Below, piece after piece: positions 51,157 to 64,000 of a stretch of DNA of 64,000 bases. The position numbers and the translations under genes were made by a program. The DNA lies in the NCBI GenBank assembly GCA_014706295.1, contig JACSVZ010000069.1, positions 1-64,000 on the forward strand. Reading direction: 5' to 3'. Every line of letters starts with the position of its first letter. The stretch's first letter is position 1. The stretch is from Lycocorax pyrrhopterus obiensis (lineage: Eukaryota; Chordata; Aves; Passeriformes; Paradisaeidae). Below the pieces are notes generated by a model. That model saw only the letters and a program-made list of their open reading frames with translations. It was not told the origin of the DNA and searched no databases.

Positions 51157-51830
51157 TTTGTGACGCGGTGGCTCCCAGGAGAGCCTTTATGATGCTGCGC
51201 ACCTCCATGGAAGCCTGGCTCCACTGTGACACCACAGAAGCTCAGGGAACCCAGGAGAGCCTTTGTGATGCTGTGCAAACACATGGAATCCTGGCTCCAC
51301 TGTGACACCGGTAAATCTCAGGGAACCCCGGAGAGCCTTTGTGATGCTGTGGAAAACATTCACTGAATGCTGTGGAAAACATTCACGGTAACCTGGCTCC
51401 ACTGTGACCCCACAGAAGCTCAGGGAACCAAGGAGAGCCTTTGGGATGCTGTGCAACTGCATGGAACCCTGGCTCCACTGTGACACCACAGGTGCTCAGG
51501 GAAACCAGGAGAGGCTTTGTGATGCTGTGGAACTGCACGGAAGCCTGGCTCCACTGTGACACCAGTAAATCTCAGGGAACACAGGAGAGCCTTTGTGATG
51601 CTGTGGAACTGCACGGAAGCCTGGCTCCACTGTGACACCACAGAAGCTCAGGGAAGCCAGGAGAGCCTTTGTGATGCTGTGGAACTGCACAGAAGCCTGG
51701 CTCCACTGTGACACCAGTAAATCTCAGGGAATCCAGGAGAGTCTTGGTGATGCTGTGCAAGCAACCATGAGCGTGGCTGCACTGTGACACCACCGAAGCC
51801 AGGGCCCCGAGGAGTATGGGTGCTGTCAAA
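51157..51830 (-). repeat. 76-bp array a10 (8 monomers, one of 102 bp)
   Basis: Same class as a4, including CTTTGGGATGCTG (about 51441). One base is missing in the leader (CGAAGCCAGGGCC for CGAAGCCCAGGGCC, about 51797), so the total is 674 rather than 675 bp. Confidence 0.95.
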
Positions 51831-52217
51831 GCCTTAGCTGAGAATTTCTTCTGCTCTCTGCAGCATTTTGGGAGAGCTGTCTCTTTCCCATGCTAGTGAT
51901 TGAAACAATGTTTCGGTCTTGTCAACGTCTTTCACCTGCAAACGGTTTTGCATGATTGGTGTGGTTGCAAGCAGAAAAAGCTTCCGAGCTGGCTGTCTTG
52001 GAACTTGAGCAAAGCCTTCAAGGGGTGGACGGCCGAGAAACCCATTGCCTTCTGCCGTTTCCCACCCTTTGGCCAAGTAGCGTAGAAAAGCCTTTGGAGA
52101 GATGGTGAAATTGCTTGCATTTCTCCCTGAGCCTGGAGTCTTGTGTGGTTTCTCTCGTGATGCCTGCTGGGAACAAGGACACAGGGGAGCCTTTGTGATG
52201 CTGTGCAGGTGCATGGA

Positions 52218-52256
<39 letters not shown>

Positions 52257-52269
52257 AAGACAGACAGAC

Positions 52270-52304
<35 letters not shown>

Positions 52305-52650
52305 AAAAGATTCTATGTGTGCATGCGGAATGGTTTCTCTGGGAGGCAAACGCTGAGGAATCATGAGAGCCCCCAGCCCTCCCTTCCTCTTCTCTCCCTT
52401 CGGTTCGTGTATCTGAGCTGGAGTCATATGGTATGGAATATGCCCTTGGCTGGGAGAGAGTTGAGAGTGGCCACAGAAGTGGCCGTGGCACTGTTTGCAT
52501 GCTGTCCCTGCTGCTTCGCTCGCAGCCACTGCCGGGCCAGTACCTCTGAGCCAGCCACTCCTAAAGCCAAGGGCCCACTGGGACACTGCAGGGGCTGATG
52601 GAAGCCAGCCGCCATGGTGACACAGCGAGGCTGCACCGAATCCACGGTGC
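51831..52650 (-). repeat. A-type core m11 (820 bp)
   Basis: The microsatellite (52219-52309) has the same GACA-GAAA-GACA interruption as m5, one 4-bp unit longer. Confidence 0.95.
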
Positions 52651-53705
52651 TTTGTGACGCGGTGGCTCCCAGGAGAGCCTTTATGATGCTGCGCACCTCC
52701 ATGGAAGCCTGGCTCCACTGTGACACCACAGAAGCTCAGGGAACCCAGGAGAGCCTTTGTGATGCTGTGCAAACACATGGAACCCTGGCTCCACTGTGAC
52801 ACCAGTAAATCTCAGGGAACCCCGGAGAGCCTTTGTGATGCTGTGGAAAACATTAACTGAATGCTGTGGAAAACATTCACGGTAACCTGGCTCCACTGTG
52901 ACCCCACAGAAGCGCAGGGAACCAAGGAGAGCCTTTGTGATGCTGTGCAACTGCATGGAACCCTGGCTCCACTGTGACACCACAGGTGCTCAGGGAACCC
53001 AGGAGAGCCTTTGTGATGCTGTGCAACTGCATGGAAGCCTGGCTCTCCTGTGACACCACAGAAGCTCAGGGAACCAAGGAGAGCCTTTGTGATGCTGTGG
53101 AACTGCACAGAAGCCTGGCTCCACTGTGACACCACAGGTGCTCAGGGAACCCAGGAGAGCCTTTTGGATGCTGTGGAATTGCACGGAAGCCTGGCTCCAC
53201 TGTGACACTGCAGAACCTCAGGGAAACCAGGAGAGCCTTTGTGATGCTGTGCAACTGCATGGAATCCTGGCTCCACTGTGACCCCACAGAAGCTCAGGGA
53301 ACCCAGGAGAGCCTTTGTGATGCTGTGCAACCACATGGAAGCCTGGCTCTCCTGTGACACCACAGAAGCTCAGGGAACCCAGGAGATCCTTTGTGATGCT
53401 GAGGAACTGCACGGAAGCCTGGCTCCACTGTGACACCGCAGAAGCTCAGGGAACCCAGGAGATCCTTTGTGATGCTTTGCAACTGCATGGAATCCTGGCT
53501 CCACTGTGACACCGCAGAAGCTCAGGGAACCCAGGAGATCCTTTGTGATGCTTTGCAACTGCATGGAATCCTGGCTCCACTGTGACCCCACAGAAGCTCA
53601 GGGAACCCAGGAGAGCCTTGGTGATGCTGTGCAAGCAACCATGAGCGTGGCTGCACTGTGACACCATCGAAGCCCAGGGCCCTGTGGAGTATGGGTGCTG
53701 TAAAA
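52651..53705 (-). repeat. 76-bp array a11 (13 monomers, one of 102 bp)
   Basis: 1055 bp. The single 102-bp monomer (near 52845) is the CATTAACTG form, so this array resembles the high-coordinate two-thirds of a3 and a9. Confidence 0.9.
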
Positions 53706-54228
53706 GCCTTAGCAGAGAATTTCTTCTGCTCTCTGCAGCATTTTGTGAGAGCTCTCTCTTTCCCATGCTAGTAATTAAAACAATGTTTCGGTTTTGTCAA
53801 CATCTTGCTCCTGCAAGTGGTTTTGCATGATTGGTGTGGTTCCAAGCAGAAAAACATTCCGAGCTGGCTGTCTTGGAACTTGAGCAAAGCCTTCAAGGGG
53901 TGGATGGCCGAAAAACCAATTGCCTTCTGCCATTTGACACACTTTTGCGAAGTACCGTAGAAAAGCCTTTGGAGAGATGATTCAATTGCCTCCATTTCTC
54001 TCTGAGCCTGGACTCTTGTTTTGTTTCTCTAGTGATGCGTGGTGAGAACAAGGACACAGGAGAGCCTTTGTGATGCTGTGCAACTCCATGGAAGCCGAGC
54101 TCCACTGTGGCACCGCAGAACAAGAAGGAAAGAAGGAAAGAAGGAAAGAAAGAAAGAAGGAGAGAAAAGAAAGAAAGAAAGAATGAAGGAGAGAAACGAA
54201 AGAAAGAAAGAATGAAGGAGAGAAACGA

Positions 54229-54320
<92 letters not shown>

Positions 54321-54666
54321 AAAAGATTCTATGTGTGCATGCGGAATGGTTTCTCTGGGAGGCAAACGCTGAGGAATCATGAGAGCCCCCAGCCCTCCCT
54401 TCCTCTTCTCTCCCTTCGGTTCGTGTATCTGAGCTGGAGTCATATGGTATGGAATATGCCCTTGGCTGGGAGAGAGTTGAGAGTGGCCACAGAAGTGGCC
54501 GTGGCACTGTTTGCATGCTGTCCCTGCTGCTTCGCTCGCAGCCACTGCCGGGCCAGTACCTCTGAGCCAGCCACTCCTAAAGCCAAGGGCCCACTGGGAC
54601 ACTGCAGGGGCTGATGGAAGCCAGCCGCCATGGTGACACAGCGAGGCTGCACCGAATCCACGGTGC
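53706..54666 (-). repeat. B-type core m12 (961 bp)
   Basis: A B core with purine run at about 54118-54325, including the duplicated AATGAAGGAGAGAAACG block and a long GAAA stretch. Confidence 0.95.
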
Positions 54667-55695
54667 TTTGTGACGCGGTGGCTCCCAGGAGAGCCTTTAT
54701 GATGCTGCGCACCTCCATGGAAGCCTGGCTCCACTGTGACACCACAGAAGCTCAGGGAAGCCAGGAGAGCCTTTGTGATGCTGTGGAACTGCACGGAAGC
54801 CTGGCTCCACTGTGACACCACAGAAGCTCAGGGAAGCCAGGAGAGCCTTTGTGATGCTGTGCACCTGCACAGAAGCCTGGCTCCACTGTGACACTACAGG
54901 TGCTCAGGGAACCCAGGAGAGCCTTTGTGATGCTGTGCACCTGCACAGAAGCCTGGCTCCACTGTGACACCACAGGTGCTCAGGGAACCCAGGAGAGCCT
55001 TTGTGATGCTGTGCACCTGCACAGAAGCCTGGCTCCACTGTGACACCACAGGTGCTCAGGGAACCCAGGAGAGCCTTTGTGATGCTGTGGAACTGCATGG
55101 ATGCTTGGCTCCACTGTGGCACCACAGAAGCTCAGGGAAGCCAGGAGAGCCTTTGTGATGCTGTGCAACTGCACGGAAGCCTGGCTCTACTGTGACACCA
55201 GTAAATCTCAGGGAAGCCAGGAGAGCCTTTGTGATGCTGTGCAACTGCACAGAAGCCTGGCTCCACTGTGACACCAGTAAATCTCAGGGAAGCCAGGAGA
55301 GCCTTTGTGATGCTGTGCACCTGCACAGAAGCCTGGCTCCACTGTGACACCACAGAAGCTCAGGGAAGCCAGGAGAGCCTTTGTGATGCTGTGGAACTGC
55401 ACAGAAGCCTGGCTCCACTGTGACACCAGTAAATCTCAGGGAACCCAGGAGAGCCTTTGTGATGCTGTGGAACTGCACAGAAGCCTGGCTCCACTGTGAC
55501 ACCACAGAAGCTCAGGGAAGCCAGGAGAGCCTTTGTGATGCTGTGGAACTGCACAGAAGCCTGGCTCCACTGTGACACCAGTAAATCTCAGGGAATCCAG
55601 GAGAGTCTTGGTGATGCTGTGCAAGCAACCATGAGCGTGGCTGCACTGTGACACCACCGAAGCCCAGGGCCCCGAGGAGTATGGGTGCTGTCAAA
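54667..55695 (-). repeat. 76-bp array a12 (13 monomers)
   Basis: 1029 bp, order E-F-E-F-E-E-F-H-H-K-F-F-T, no 102-bp forms. Here an A-style array follows directly on a B core. Confidence 0.9.
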
Positions 55696-56082
55696 GCCTT
55701 AGCTGAGAATTTCTTCTGCTCTCTGCAGCATTTTGGGAGAGCTGTCTCTTTCCCATGCTAGTGATTGAAACAATGTTTCGGTCTTGTCAACGTCTTTCAC
55801 CTGCAAACGGTTTTGCATGATTGGTGTGGTTGCAAGCAGAAAAAGCTTCCGAGCTGGCTGTCTTGGAACTTGAGCAAAGCCTTCAAGGGGTGGACGGCCG
55901 AGAAACCCATTGCCTTCTGCCGTTTCCCACCCTTTGGCCAAGTAGCGTAGAAAAGCCTTTGGAGAGATGGTGAAATTGCTTGCATTTCTCCCTGAGCCTG
56001 GAGTCTTGTGTGGTTTCTCTCGTGATGCCTGCTGGGAACAAGGACACAGGGGAGCCTTTGTGATGCTGTGCAGGTGCATGGA

Positions 56083-56157
<75 letters not shown>

Positions 56158-56503
56158 AAAAGATTCTATGTGTGCATGCGGAATGGTTTCTCTGGGAGGC
56201 AAACGCTGAGGAATCATGAGAGCCCCCAGCCCTCCCTTCCTCTTCTCTCCCTTCGGTTCGTGTATCTGAGCTGGAGTCATATGGTATGGAATATGCCCTT
56301 GGCTGGGAGAGAGTTGAGAGTGGCCACAGAAGTGGCCGTGGCACTGTTTGCATGCTGTCCCTGCTGCTTCGCTCGCAGCCACTGCCGGGCCAGTACCTCT
56401 GAGCCAGCCACTCCTAAAGCCAAGGGCCCACTGGGACACTGCAGGGGCTGATGGAAGCCAGCCGCCATGGTGACACAGCGAGGCTGCACCGAATCCACGG
56501 TGC
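55696..56503 (-). repeat. A-type core m13 (808 bp)
   Basis: A core with microsatellite at 56084-56162 (79 bp), the shortest in the right-hand half. Confidence 0.95.
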
Positions 56504-58192
56504 TTTGTGACGCGGTGGCTCCCAGGAGAGCCTTTATGATGCTGCGCACCTCCATGGAAGCCTGGCTCCACTGTGACACCACAGAAGCTCAGGGAACCCA
56601 GGAGAGCCTTTGTGATGCTGTGCAAACACATGGAACCCTGGCTCCACTGTGACACCACAGAAGCTCAGGGAAGCCAGGAGAGCCTTTGTGATGCTGTGCA
56701 CCTGCACGGAAGCCTGGCTCCACTGTGACACCACAGAAGCTCAGGGAAGCCAGGAGAGCCTTTGTGATGCTGTGGAACTGCACGGAAGCCTGGCTCCACT
56801 GTGACACCACAGAAGCTCAGGGAAGCCAGGAGAGCCTTTGTGATGCTGTGCAAACACATGGAATCCTGGCTCCACTGTGACACCGGTAAATCTCAGGGAA
56901 CCCCGGAGAGCCTTTGTGATGCTGTGGAAAACATTCACTGAATGCTGTGGAAAACATTCACGGTAACCTGGCTCCACTGTGACCCCACAGAAGCTCAGGG
57001 AACCAAGGAGAGCCTTTGTGATGCTGTGGAACTGCATGGAACCCTGGCTCCACTGTGACACCACAGGTGCTCAGGGAAACCAGGAGAGGCTTTGTGATGC
57101 TGTGGAACTGCACGGAAGCCTGGCTCCACTGTGACACCAGTAAATCTCAGGGAACCCAGGAGAGCCTTTGTGATGCTGTGGAACTGCACGGAAGCCTGGC
57201 TCCACTGTGACACCACAGAAGCTCAGGGAACCAAGGAGAGCCTTTGTGATGCTGTGCAAACACATGGAACCCTGGCTCCACTGTGACACCAGTAAATCTC
57301 AGGGAACCCCGGAGAGCCTTTGTGATGCTGTGGAAAACATTAACTGAATGCTGTGGAAAACATTCACGGTAACCTGGCTCCACTGTGACCCCACAGAAGC
57401 GCAGGGAACCAAGGAGAGCCTTTGTGATGCTGTGCAACTGCATGGAACCCTGGCTCCACTGTGACACCACAGGTGCTCAGGGAACCCAGGAGAGCCTTTG
57501 TGATGCTGTGCAACTGCATGGAAGCCTGGCTCTCCTGTGACACCACAGAAGCTCAGGGAACCAAGGAGAGCCTTTGTGATGCTGTGGAACTGCACAGAAG
57601 CCTGGCTCCACTGTGACACCACAGGTGCTCAGGGAACCCAGGAGAGCCTTTTGGATGCTGTGGAATTGCACGGAAGCCTGGCTCCACTGTGACACTGCAG
57701 AACCTCAGGGAAACCAGGAGAGCCTTTGTGATGCTGTGCAACTGCATGGAATCCTGGCTCCACTGTGACCCCACAGAAGCTCAGGGAACCCAGGAGAGCC
57801 TTTGTGATGCTGTGCAACCACATGGAAGCCTGGCTCTCCTGTGACACCACAGAAGCTCAGGGAACCCAGGAGATCCTTTGTGATGCTGAGGAACTGCACG
57901 GAAGCCTGGCTCCACTGTGACACCGCAGAAGCTCAGGGAACCCAGGAGATCCTTTGTGATGCTTTGCAACTGCATGGAATCCTGGCTCCACTGTGACACC
58001 GCAGAAGCTCAGGGAACCCAGGAGATCCTTTGTGATGCTTTGCAACTGCATGGAATCCTGGCTCCACTGTGACCCCACAGAAGCTCAGGGAACCCAGGAG
58101 AGCCTTGGTGATGCTGTGCAAGCAACCATGAGCGTGGCTGCACTGTGACACCATCGAAGCCCAGGGCCCTGTGGAGTATGGGTGCTGTAAAA
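56504..58192 (-). repeat. 76-bp array a13 (21 monomers, two of 102 bp)
   Basis: 1689 bp, the same length and opening order as a0, and also adjoining a B core. Differences are few, for example GGAACCCAGG at about 57150 where a0 has GGAACACAGG. Confidence 0.9.
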
Positions 58193-58683
58193 GCCTTAGC
58201 AGAGAATTTCTTCTGCTCTCTGCAGCATTTTGTGAGAGCTCTCTCTTTCCCATGCTAGTAATTAAAACAATGTTTCGGTTTTGTCAACATCTTGCTCCTG
58301 CAAGTGGTTTTGCATGATTGGTGTGGTTCCAAGCAGAAAAACATTCCGAGCTGGCTGTCTTGGAACTTGAGCAAAGCCTTCAAGGGGTGGATGGCCGAAA
58401 AACCAATTGCCTTCTGCCATTTGACACACTTTTGCGAAGATTGCCTCCATTTCTCTCTGAGCCTGGACTCTTGTTTTGTTTCTCTAGTGATGCGTGGTGA
58501 GAACAAGGACACAGGAGAGCCTTTGTGATGCTGTGCAACTCCATGGAAGCCGAGCTCCACTGTGGCACCGCAGAACAAGAAGGAAAGAAGGAAAGAAGGA
58601 AAGAAAGAAAGAAGGAGAGAAAAGAAAGAAAGAAAGAATGAAGGAGAGAAACGAAAGAAAGAAAGAATGAAGGAGAGAAACGA

Positions 58684-58751
<68 letters not shown>

Positions 58752-59126
58752 AAAGAAAGAAAGAAAGAAAGAAAGAAAGAAAAAGATTCTATGTGTGCAT
58801 GCGGAATGGTTTCTCTGGGAGGCAAACGCTGAGGAATCATGAGAGCCCCCAGCCCTCCCTTCCTCTTCTCTCCCTTCGGTTCGTGTATCTGAGCTGGAGT
58901 CATATGGTATGGAATATGCCCTTGGCTGGGAGAGAGTTGAGAGTGGCCACAGAAGTGGCCGTGGCACTGTTTGCATGCTGTCCCTGCTGCTTCGCTCGCA
59001 GCCACTGCCGGGCCAGTACCTCTGAGCCAGCCACTCCTAAAGCCAAGGGCCCACTGGGACACTGCAGGGGCTGATGGAAGCCAGCCGCCATGGTGACACA
59101 GCGAGGCTGCACCGAATCCACGGTGC
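58193..59126 (-). repeat. B-type core m14 with 32-bp deletion (934 bp)
   Basis: Between GCGAAG and ATTGCCTCC near 58438, 32 bases present in every other B core are absent. The purine run (about 58573-58785) also has a GAAAAGAAAG phase slip near 58750. Confidence 0.95.
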
Positions 59127-60155
59127 TTTGTGACGCGGTGGCTCCCAGGAGAGCCTTTATGATGCTGCGCACCTCCATGGAAGCCTGGCTCCACTGTGAC
59201 ACCACAGAAGCTCAGGGAAGCCAGGAGAGCCTTTGTGATGCTGTGGAACTGCACGGAAGCCTGGCTCCACTGTGACACCACAGAAGCTCAGGGAAGCCAG
59301 GAGAGCCTTTGTGATGCTGTGCACCTGCACAGAAGCCTGGCTCCACTGTGACACTACAGGTGCTCAGGGAACCCAGGAGAGCCTTTGTGATGCTGTGCAC
59401 CTGCACAGAAGCCTGGCTCCACTGTGACACCACAGAAGCTCAGGGAACCCAGGAGAGCCTTTGTGATGCTGTGCACCTGCACAGAAGCCTGGCTCCACTG
59501 TGACACCACAGGTGCTCAGGGAAGCCAGGAGAGCCTTTGTGATGCTGTGGAACTGCATGGATGCTTGGCTCCACTGTGGCACCACAGAAGCTCAGGGAAG
59601 CCAGGAGAGCCTTTGTGATGCTGTGCAACTGCACGGAAGCCTGGCTCTACTGTGACACCAGTAAATCTCAGGGAAGCCAGGAGAGCCTTTGTGATGCTGT
59701 GCAACTGCACAGAAGCCTGGCTCCACTGTGACACCAGTAAATCTCAGGGAAGCCAGGAGAGCCTTTGTGATGCTGTGCACCTGCACAGAAGCCTGGCTCC
59801 ACTGTGACACCACAGAAGCTCAGGGAAGCCAGGAGAGCCTTTGTGATGCTGTGGAACTGCACAGAAGCCTGGCTCCACTGTGACACCAGTAAATCTCAGG
59901 GAACCCAGGAGAGCCTTTGTGATGCTGTGGAACTGCACAGAAGCCTGGCTCCACTGTGACACCACAGAAGCTCAGGGAAGCCAGGAGAGCCTTTGTGATG
60001 CTGTGGAACTGCACAGAAGCCTGGCTCCACTGTGACACCAGTAAATCTCAGGGAATCCAGGAGAGTCTTGGTGATGCTGTGCAAGCAACCATGAGCGTGG
60101 CTGCACTGTGACACCACCGAAGCCCAGGGCCCCGAGGAGTATGGGTGCTGTCAAA
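59127..60155 (-). repeat. 76-bp array a14 (13 monomers)
   Basis: 1029 bp, order E-F-E-F-E-E-F-H-F-K-F-F-T. It equals a12 except that the second H is an F, consistent with conversion of one monomer. Confidence 0.9.
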
Positions 60156-60542
60156 GCCTTAGCTGAGAATTTCTTCTGCTCTCTGCAGCATTTTGGGAGA
60201 GCTGTCTCTTTCCCATGCTAGTGATTGAAACAATGTTTCGGTCTTGTCAACGTCTTTCACCTGCAAACGGTTTTGCATGATTGGTGTGGTTGCAAGCAGA
60301 AAAAGCTTCCGAGCTGGCTGTCTTGGAACTTGAGCAAAGCCTTCAAGGGGTGGACGGCCGAGAAACCCATTGCCTTCTGCCGTTTCCCACCCTTTGGCCA
60401 AGTAGCGTAGAAAAGCCTTTGGAGAGATGGTGAAATTGCTTGCATTTCTCCCTGAGCCTGGAGTCTTGTGTGGTTTCTCTCGTGATGCCTGCTGGGAACA
60501 AGGACACAGGGGAGCCTTTGTGATGCTGTGCAGGTGCATGGA

Positions 60543-60629
<87 letters not shown>

Positions 60630-60975
60630 AAAAGATTCTATGTGTGCATGCGGAATGGTTTCTCTGGGAGGCAAACGCTGAGGAATCATGAGAGCCCCCA
60701 GCCCTCCCTTCCTCTTCTCTCCCTTCAGTTCGTGTATCTGAGCTGGAGTCATATGGTATGGAATATGCCCTTGGCTGGGAGAGAGTTGAGAGTGGCCACA
60801 GAAGTGGCCGTGGCACTGTTTGCATGCTGTCCCTGCTGCTTCGCTCGCAGCCACTGCCGGGCCAGTACCTCTGAGCCAGCCACTCCTAAAGCCAAGGGCC
60901 CACTGGGACACTGCAGGGGCTGATGGAAGCCAGCCGCCATGGTGACACAGCGAGGCTGCACCGAATCCACGGTGC
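60156..60975 (-). repeat. A-type core m15 (820 bp)
   Basis: A core with microsatellite at 60544-60634 (91 bp). It has one private substitution, CCTTCAGTTCG for CCTTCGGTTCG near 60726. It opens the third A-C-B cassette. Confidence 0.95.
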
Positions 60976-61396
60976 TTTGTGACGCGGTGGCTCCCAGGAG
61001 AGCCTTTATGATGCTGCGCACCTCCATGGAAGCCTGGCTCCACTGTGACACCACAGAAGCTCAGGGAACCCAGGAGAGCCTTTGTGATGCTGTGCAAACA
61101 CATGGAACCCTGGCTCCACTGTGACACCACAGAAGCTCAGGTAAGCCAGGAGAGCCTTTGTGATGCTGTGGAACTGCACGGAAGCCTGGCTCCACTGTGA
61201 CACCACAGAAGCTCAGGGAAGCCAGGAGAGCCTTTGTGATGCTGTGGAACTGCACGGAAGCCTGGCTCTACTGTGACACCACAGAAGCTCAGGGAACCCA
61301 GGAGAGTCTTGGTGATGCTGTGCAAGCAACCATGAGCGTGGCTGCACTGTGACACCACCGAAGCCCAGGGCCCTGTGGAGTATGGGTGCTGTCAAA
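60976..61396 (-). repeat. 76-bp array a15 (5 monomers)
   Basis: 421 bp, same class as a2 and a8, including CTCAGGTAAGCC at 61136-61147. Confidence 0.95.
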
Positions 61397-62367
<971 letters not shown>

Positions 62368-63752
62368 TTTGTGACGCGGTGGCTCCCAGGAGAGCCTTTA
62401 TGATGCTGCGCACCTCCATGGAAGCCTGGCTCCACTGTGACACCACAGAAGCTCAGGGAACCCAGGAGAGCCTTTGTGATGCTGTGCAAACACATGGAAT
62501 CCTGGCTCCACTGTGACACCGGTAAATCTCAGGGAACCCCGGAGAGCCTTTGTGATGCTGTGGAAAACATTCACTGAATGCTGTGGAAAACATTCACGGT
62601 AACCTGGCTCCACTGTGACCCCACAGAAGCTCAGGGAACCAAGGAGAGCCTTTGTGATGCTGTGGAACTGCATGGAACCCTGGCTCCACTGTGACACCAC
62701 AGGTGCTCAGGGAAACCAGGAGAGGCTTTGTGATGCTGTGGAACTGCACGGAAGCCTGGCTCCACTGTGACACCAGTAAATCTCAGGGAACACAGGAGAG
62801 CCTTTGTGATGCTGTGGAACTGCACGGAAGCCTGGCTCCACTGTGACACCACAGAAGCTCAGGGAACCAAGGAGAGCCTTTGTGATGCTGTGCAAACACA
62901 TGGAACCCTGGCTCCACTGTGACACCAGTAAATCTCAGGGAACCCCGGAGAGCCTTTGTGATGCTGTGGAAAACATTAACTGAATGCTGTGGAAAACATT
63001 CACGGTAACCTGGCTCCACTGTGACCCCACAGAAGCGCAGGGAACCAAGGAGAGCCTTTGTGATGCTGTGCAACTGCATGGAACCCTGGCTCCACTGTGA
63101 CACCACAGGTGCTCAGGGAACCCAGGAGAGCCTTTGTGATGCTGTGCAACTGCATGGAAGCCTGGCTCTCCTGTGACACCACAGAAGCTCAGGGAACCAA
63201 GGAGAGCCTTTGTGATGCTGTGCAACTGCACAGAAGCCTGGCTCCACTGTGACACCACAGGTGCTCAGGGAACCCAGGAGAGCCTTTTGGATGCTGTGGA
63301 ATTGCACGGAAGCCTGGCTCCACTGTGACACTGCAGAACCTCAGGGAAACCAGGAGAGCCTTTGTGATGCTGTGCAACTGCATGGAATCCTGGCTCCACT
63401 GTGACCCCACAGAAGCTCAGGGAACCCAGGAGAGCCTTTGTGATGCTGTGCAACCACATGGAAGCCTGGCTCTCCTGTGACACCACAGAAGCTCAGGGAA
63501 CCCAGGAGATCCTTTGTGATGCTGAGGAACTGCACGGAAGCCTGGCTCCACTGTGACACCGCAGAAGCTCAGGGAACCCAGGAGATCCTTTGTGATGCTT
63601 TGCAACTGCATGGAATCCTGGCTCCACTGTGACCCCACAGAAGCTCAGGGAACCCAGGAGAGCCTTGGTGATGCTGTGCAAGCAACCATGAGCGTGGCTG
63701 CACTGTGACACCATCGAAGCCCAGGGCCCTGTGGAGTATGGGTGCTGTAAAA
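62368..63752 (-). repeat. 76-bp array a16 (17 monomers, two of 102 bp)
   Basis: 1385 bp, as a3 and a9 but one monomer shorter. A GGAGATCC-type monomer near the leader is missing. Confidence 0.95.
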
Positions 63753-64000
63753 GCCTTAGCAGAGAATTTCTTCTGCTCTCTGCAGCATTTTGTGAGAGCT
63801 CTCTCTTTCCCATGCTAGTAATTAAAACAATGTTTCGGTTTTGTCAACGTCTTGCTCCTGCAAGTGGTTTTGCATGATTGGTGTGGTTCCAAGCAGAAAA
63901 ACATTCCGAGCTGGCTGTCTTGGAACTTGAGCAAAGCCTTCAAGGGGTGGATGGCCGAAAAACCAATTGCCTTCTGCCATTTGACACACTTTTGCGAAGT
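63753..64000 (-). repeat. B-type core m17, cut by window end
   Basis: The first 248 bases of a B core (TTGCTCCTGCAAGTGG, AATTAAAACAATG present), so the third cassette also continues A-C-B. Confidence 0.95.

Overview
This window is not gene-bearing. It is a vertebrate-style macrosatellite: a 76-bp tandem monomer nested in 1.2-2.6 kb higher-order units, with further duplication of groups of units. I infer a large eukaryotic, probably vertebrate, genome. The reasons are the nested satellite, the long (CTTT)n(CTGT)n tracts, the roughly balanced base composition and the absence of any compact gene, operon, tRNA or rRNA. I do not recognise the family and cannot name a species. Every long open frame is a by-product of the repeat. 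Because 76 = 3x25+1, the frame rotates from monomer to monomer, and the TGA in CCCTGAG closes each frame after about three monomers.

Monomer landmarks are GTGTCACAGTGGAGCCAGG, then CACAGCATCACAAAGGCTC, then CCCTGAG plus a variable end. I call the ends E (GAGATTTACTGG), F (GAGCTTCTGTGG), H (GAGCACCTGTGG), K (GAGCACCTGTAG) and T (the terminal monomer beside the core, with GCGCAGCATCATAAAGG). A unit is a 41-bp leader, an array of 5-33 monomers, and a non-tandem core of about 810-980 bp. The core holds an internal microsatellite. Cores come in three subtypes. A has CTTT/CTGT. B and C have a longer GAAA/GGAAA purine run and share many substitutions; B carries additional changes of its own.

Layout: 1-170 is a core tail, noisy in its first 110 bases. 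171-21199 holds twelve clean, same-orientation units (U1-U12), all with A cores and 8-14 monomers. 21200-30280 is visibly error-rich (many 1-base indels, a G13C80 homopolymer, a 25-N gap), and orientation flips at about 25106. 30280-64000 is clean again but reads on the minus strand. It is a mosaic of A, B and C cores, with 102-bp variant monomers absent from the left side. A cassette (A core, 5 monomers, C core, 18 monomers, B core, 8 monomers) occurs twice in full and a third time in part.

The most consequential observation is that the noisy segment is a palindrome. On both sides of 25106 the three nearest arrays show the same monomer order, including orders found in none of the clean left-hand units. 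The sequencing-type errors, however, differ between the arms. That fits one molecule read on both strands, so the relative orientation of the two halves of this window should not be trusted without independent reads.
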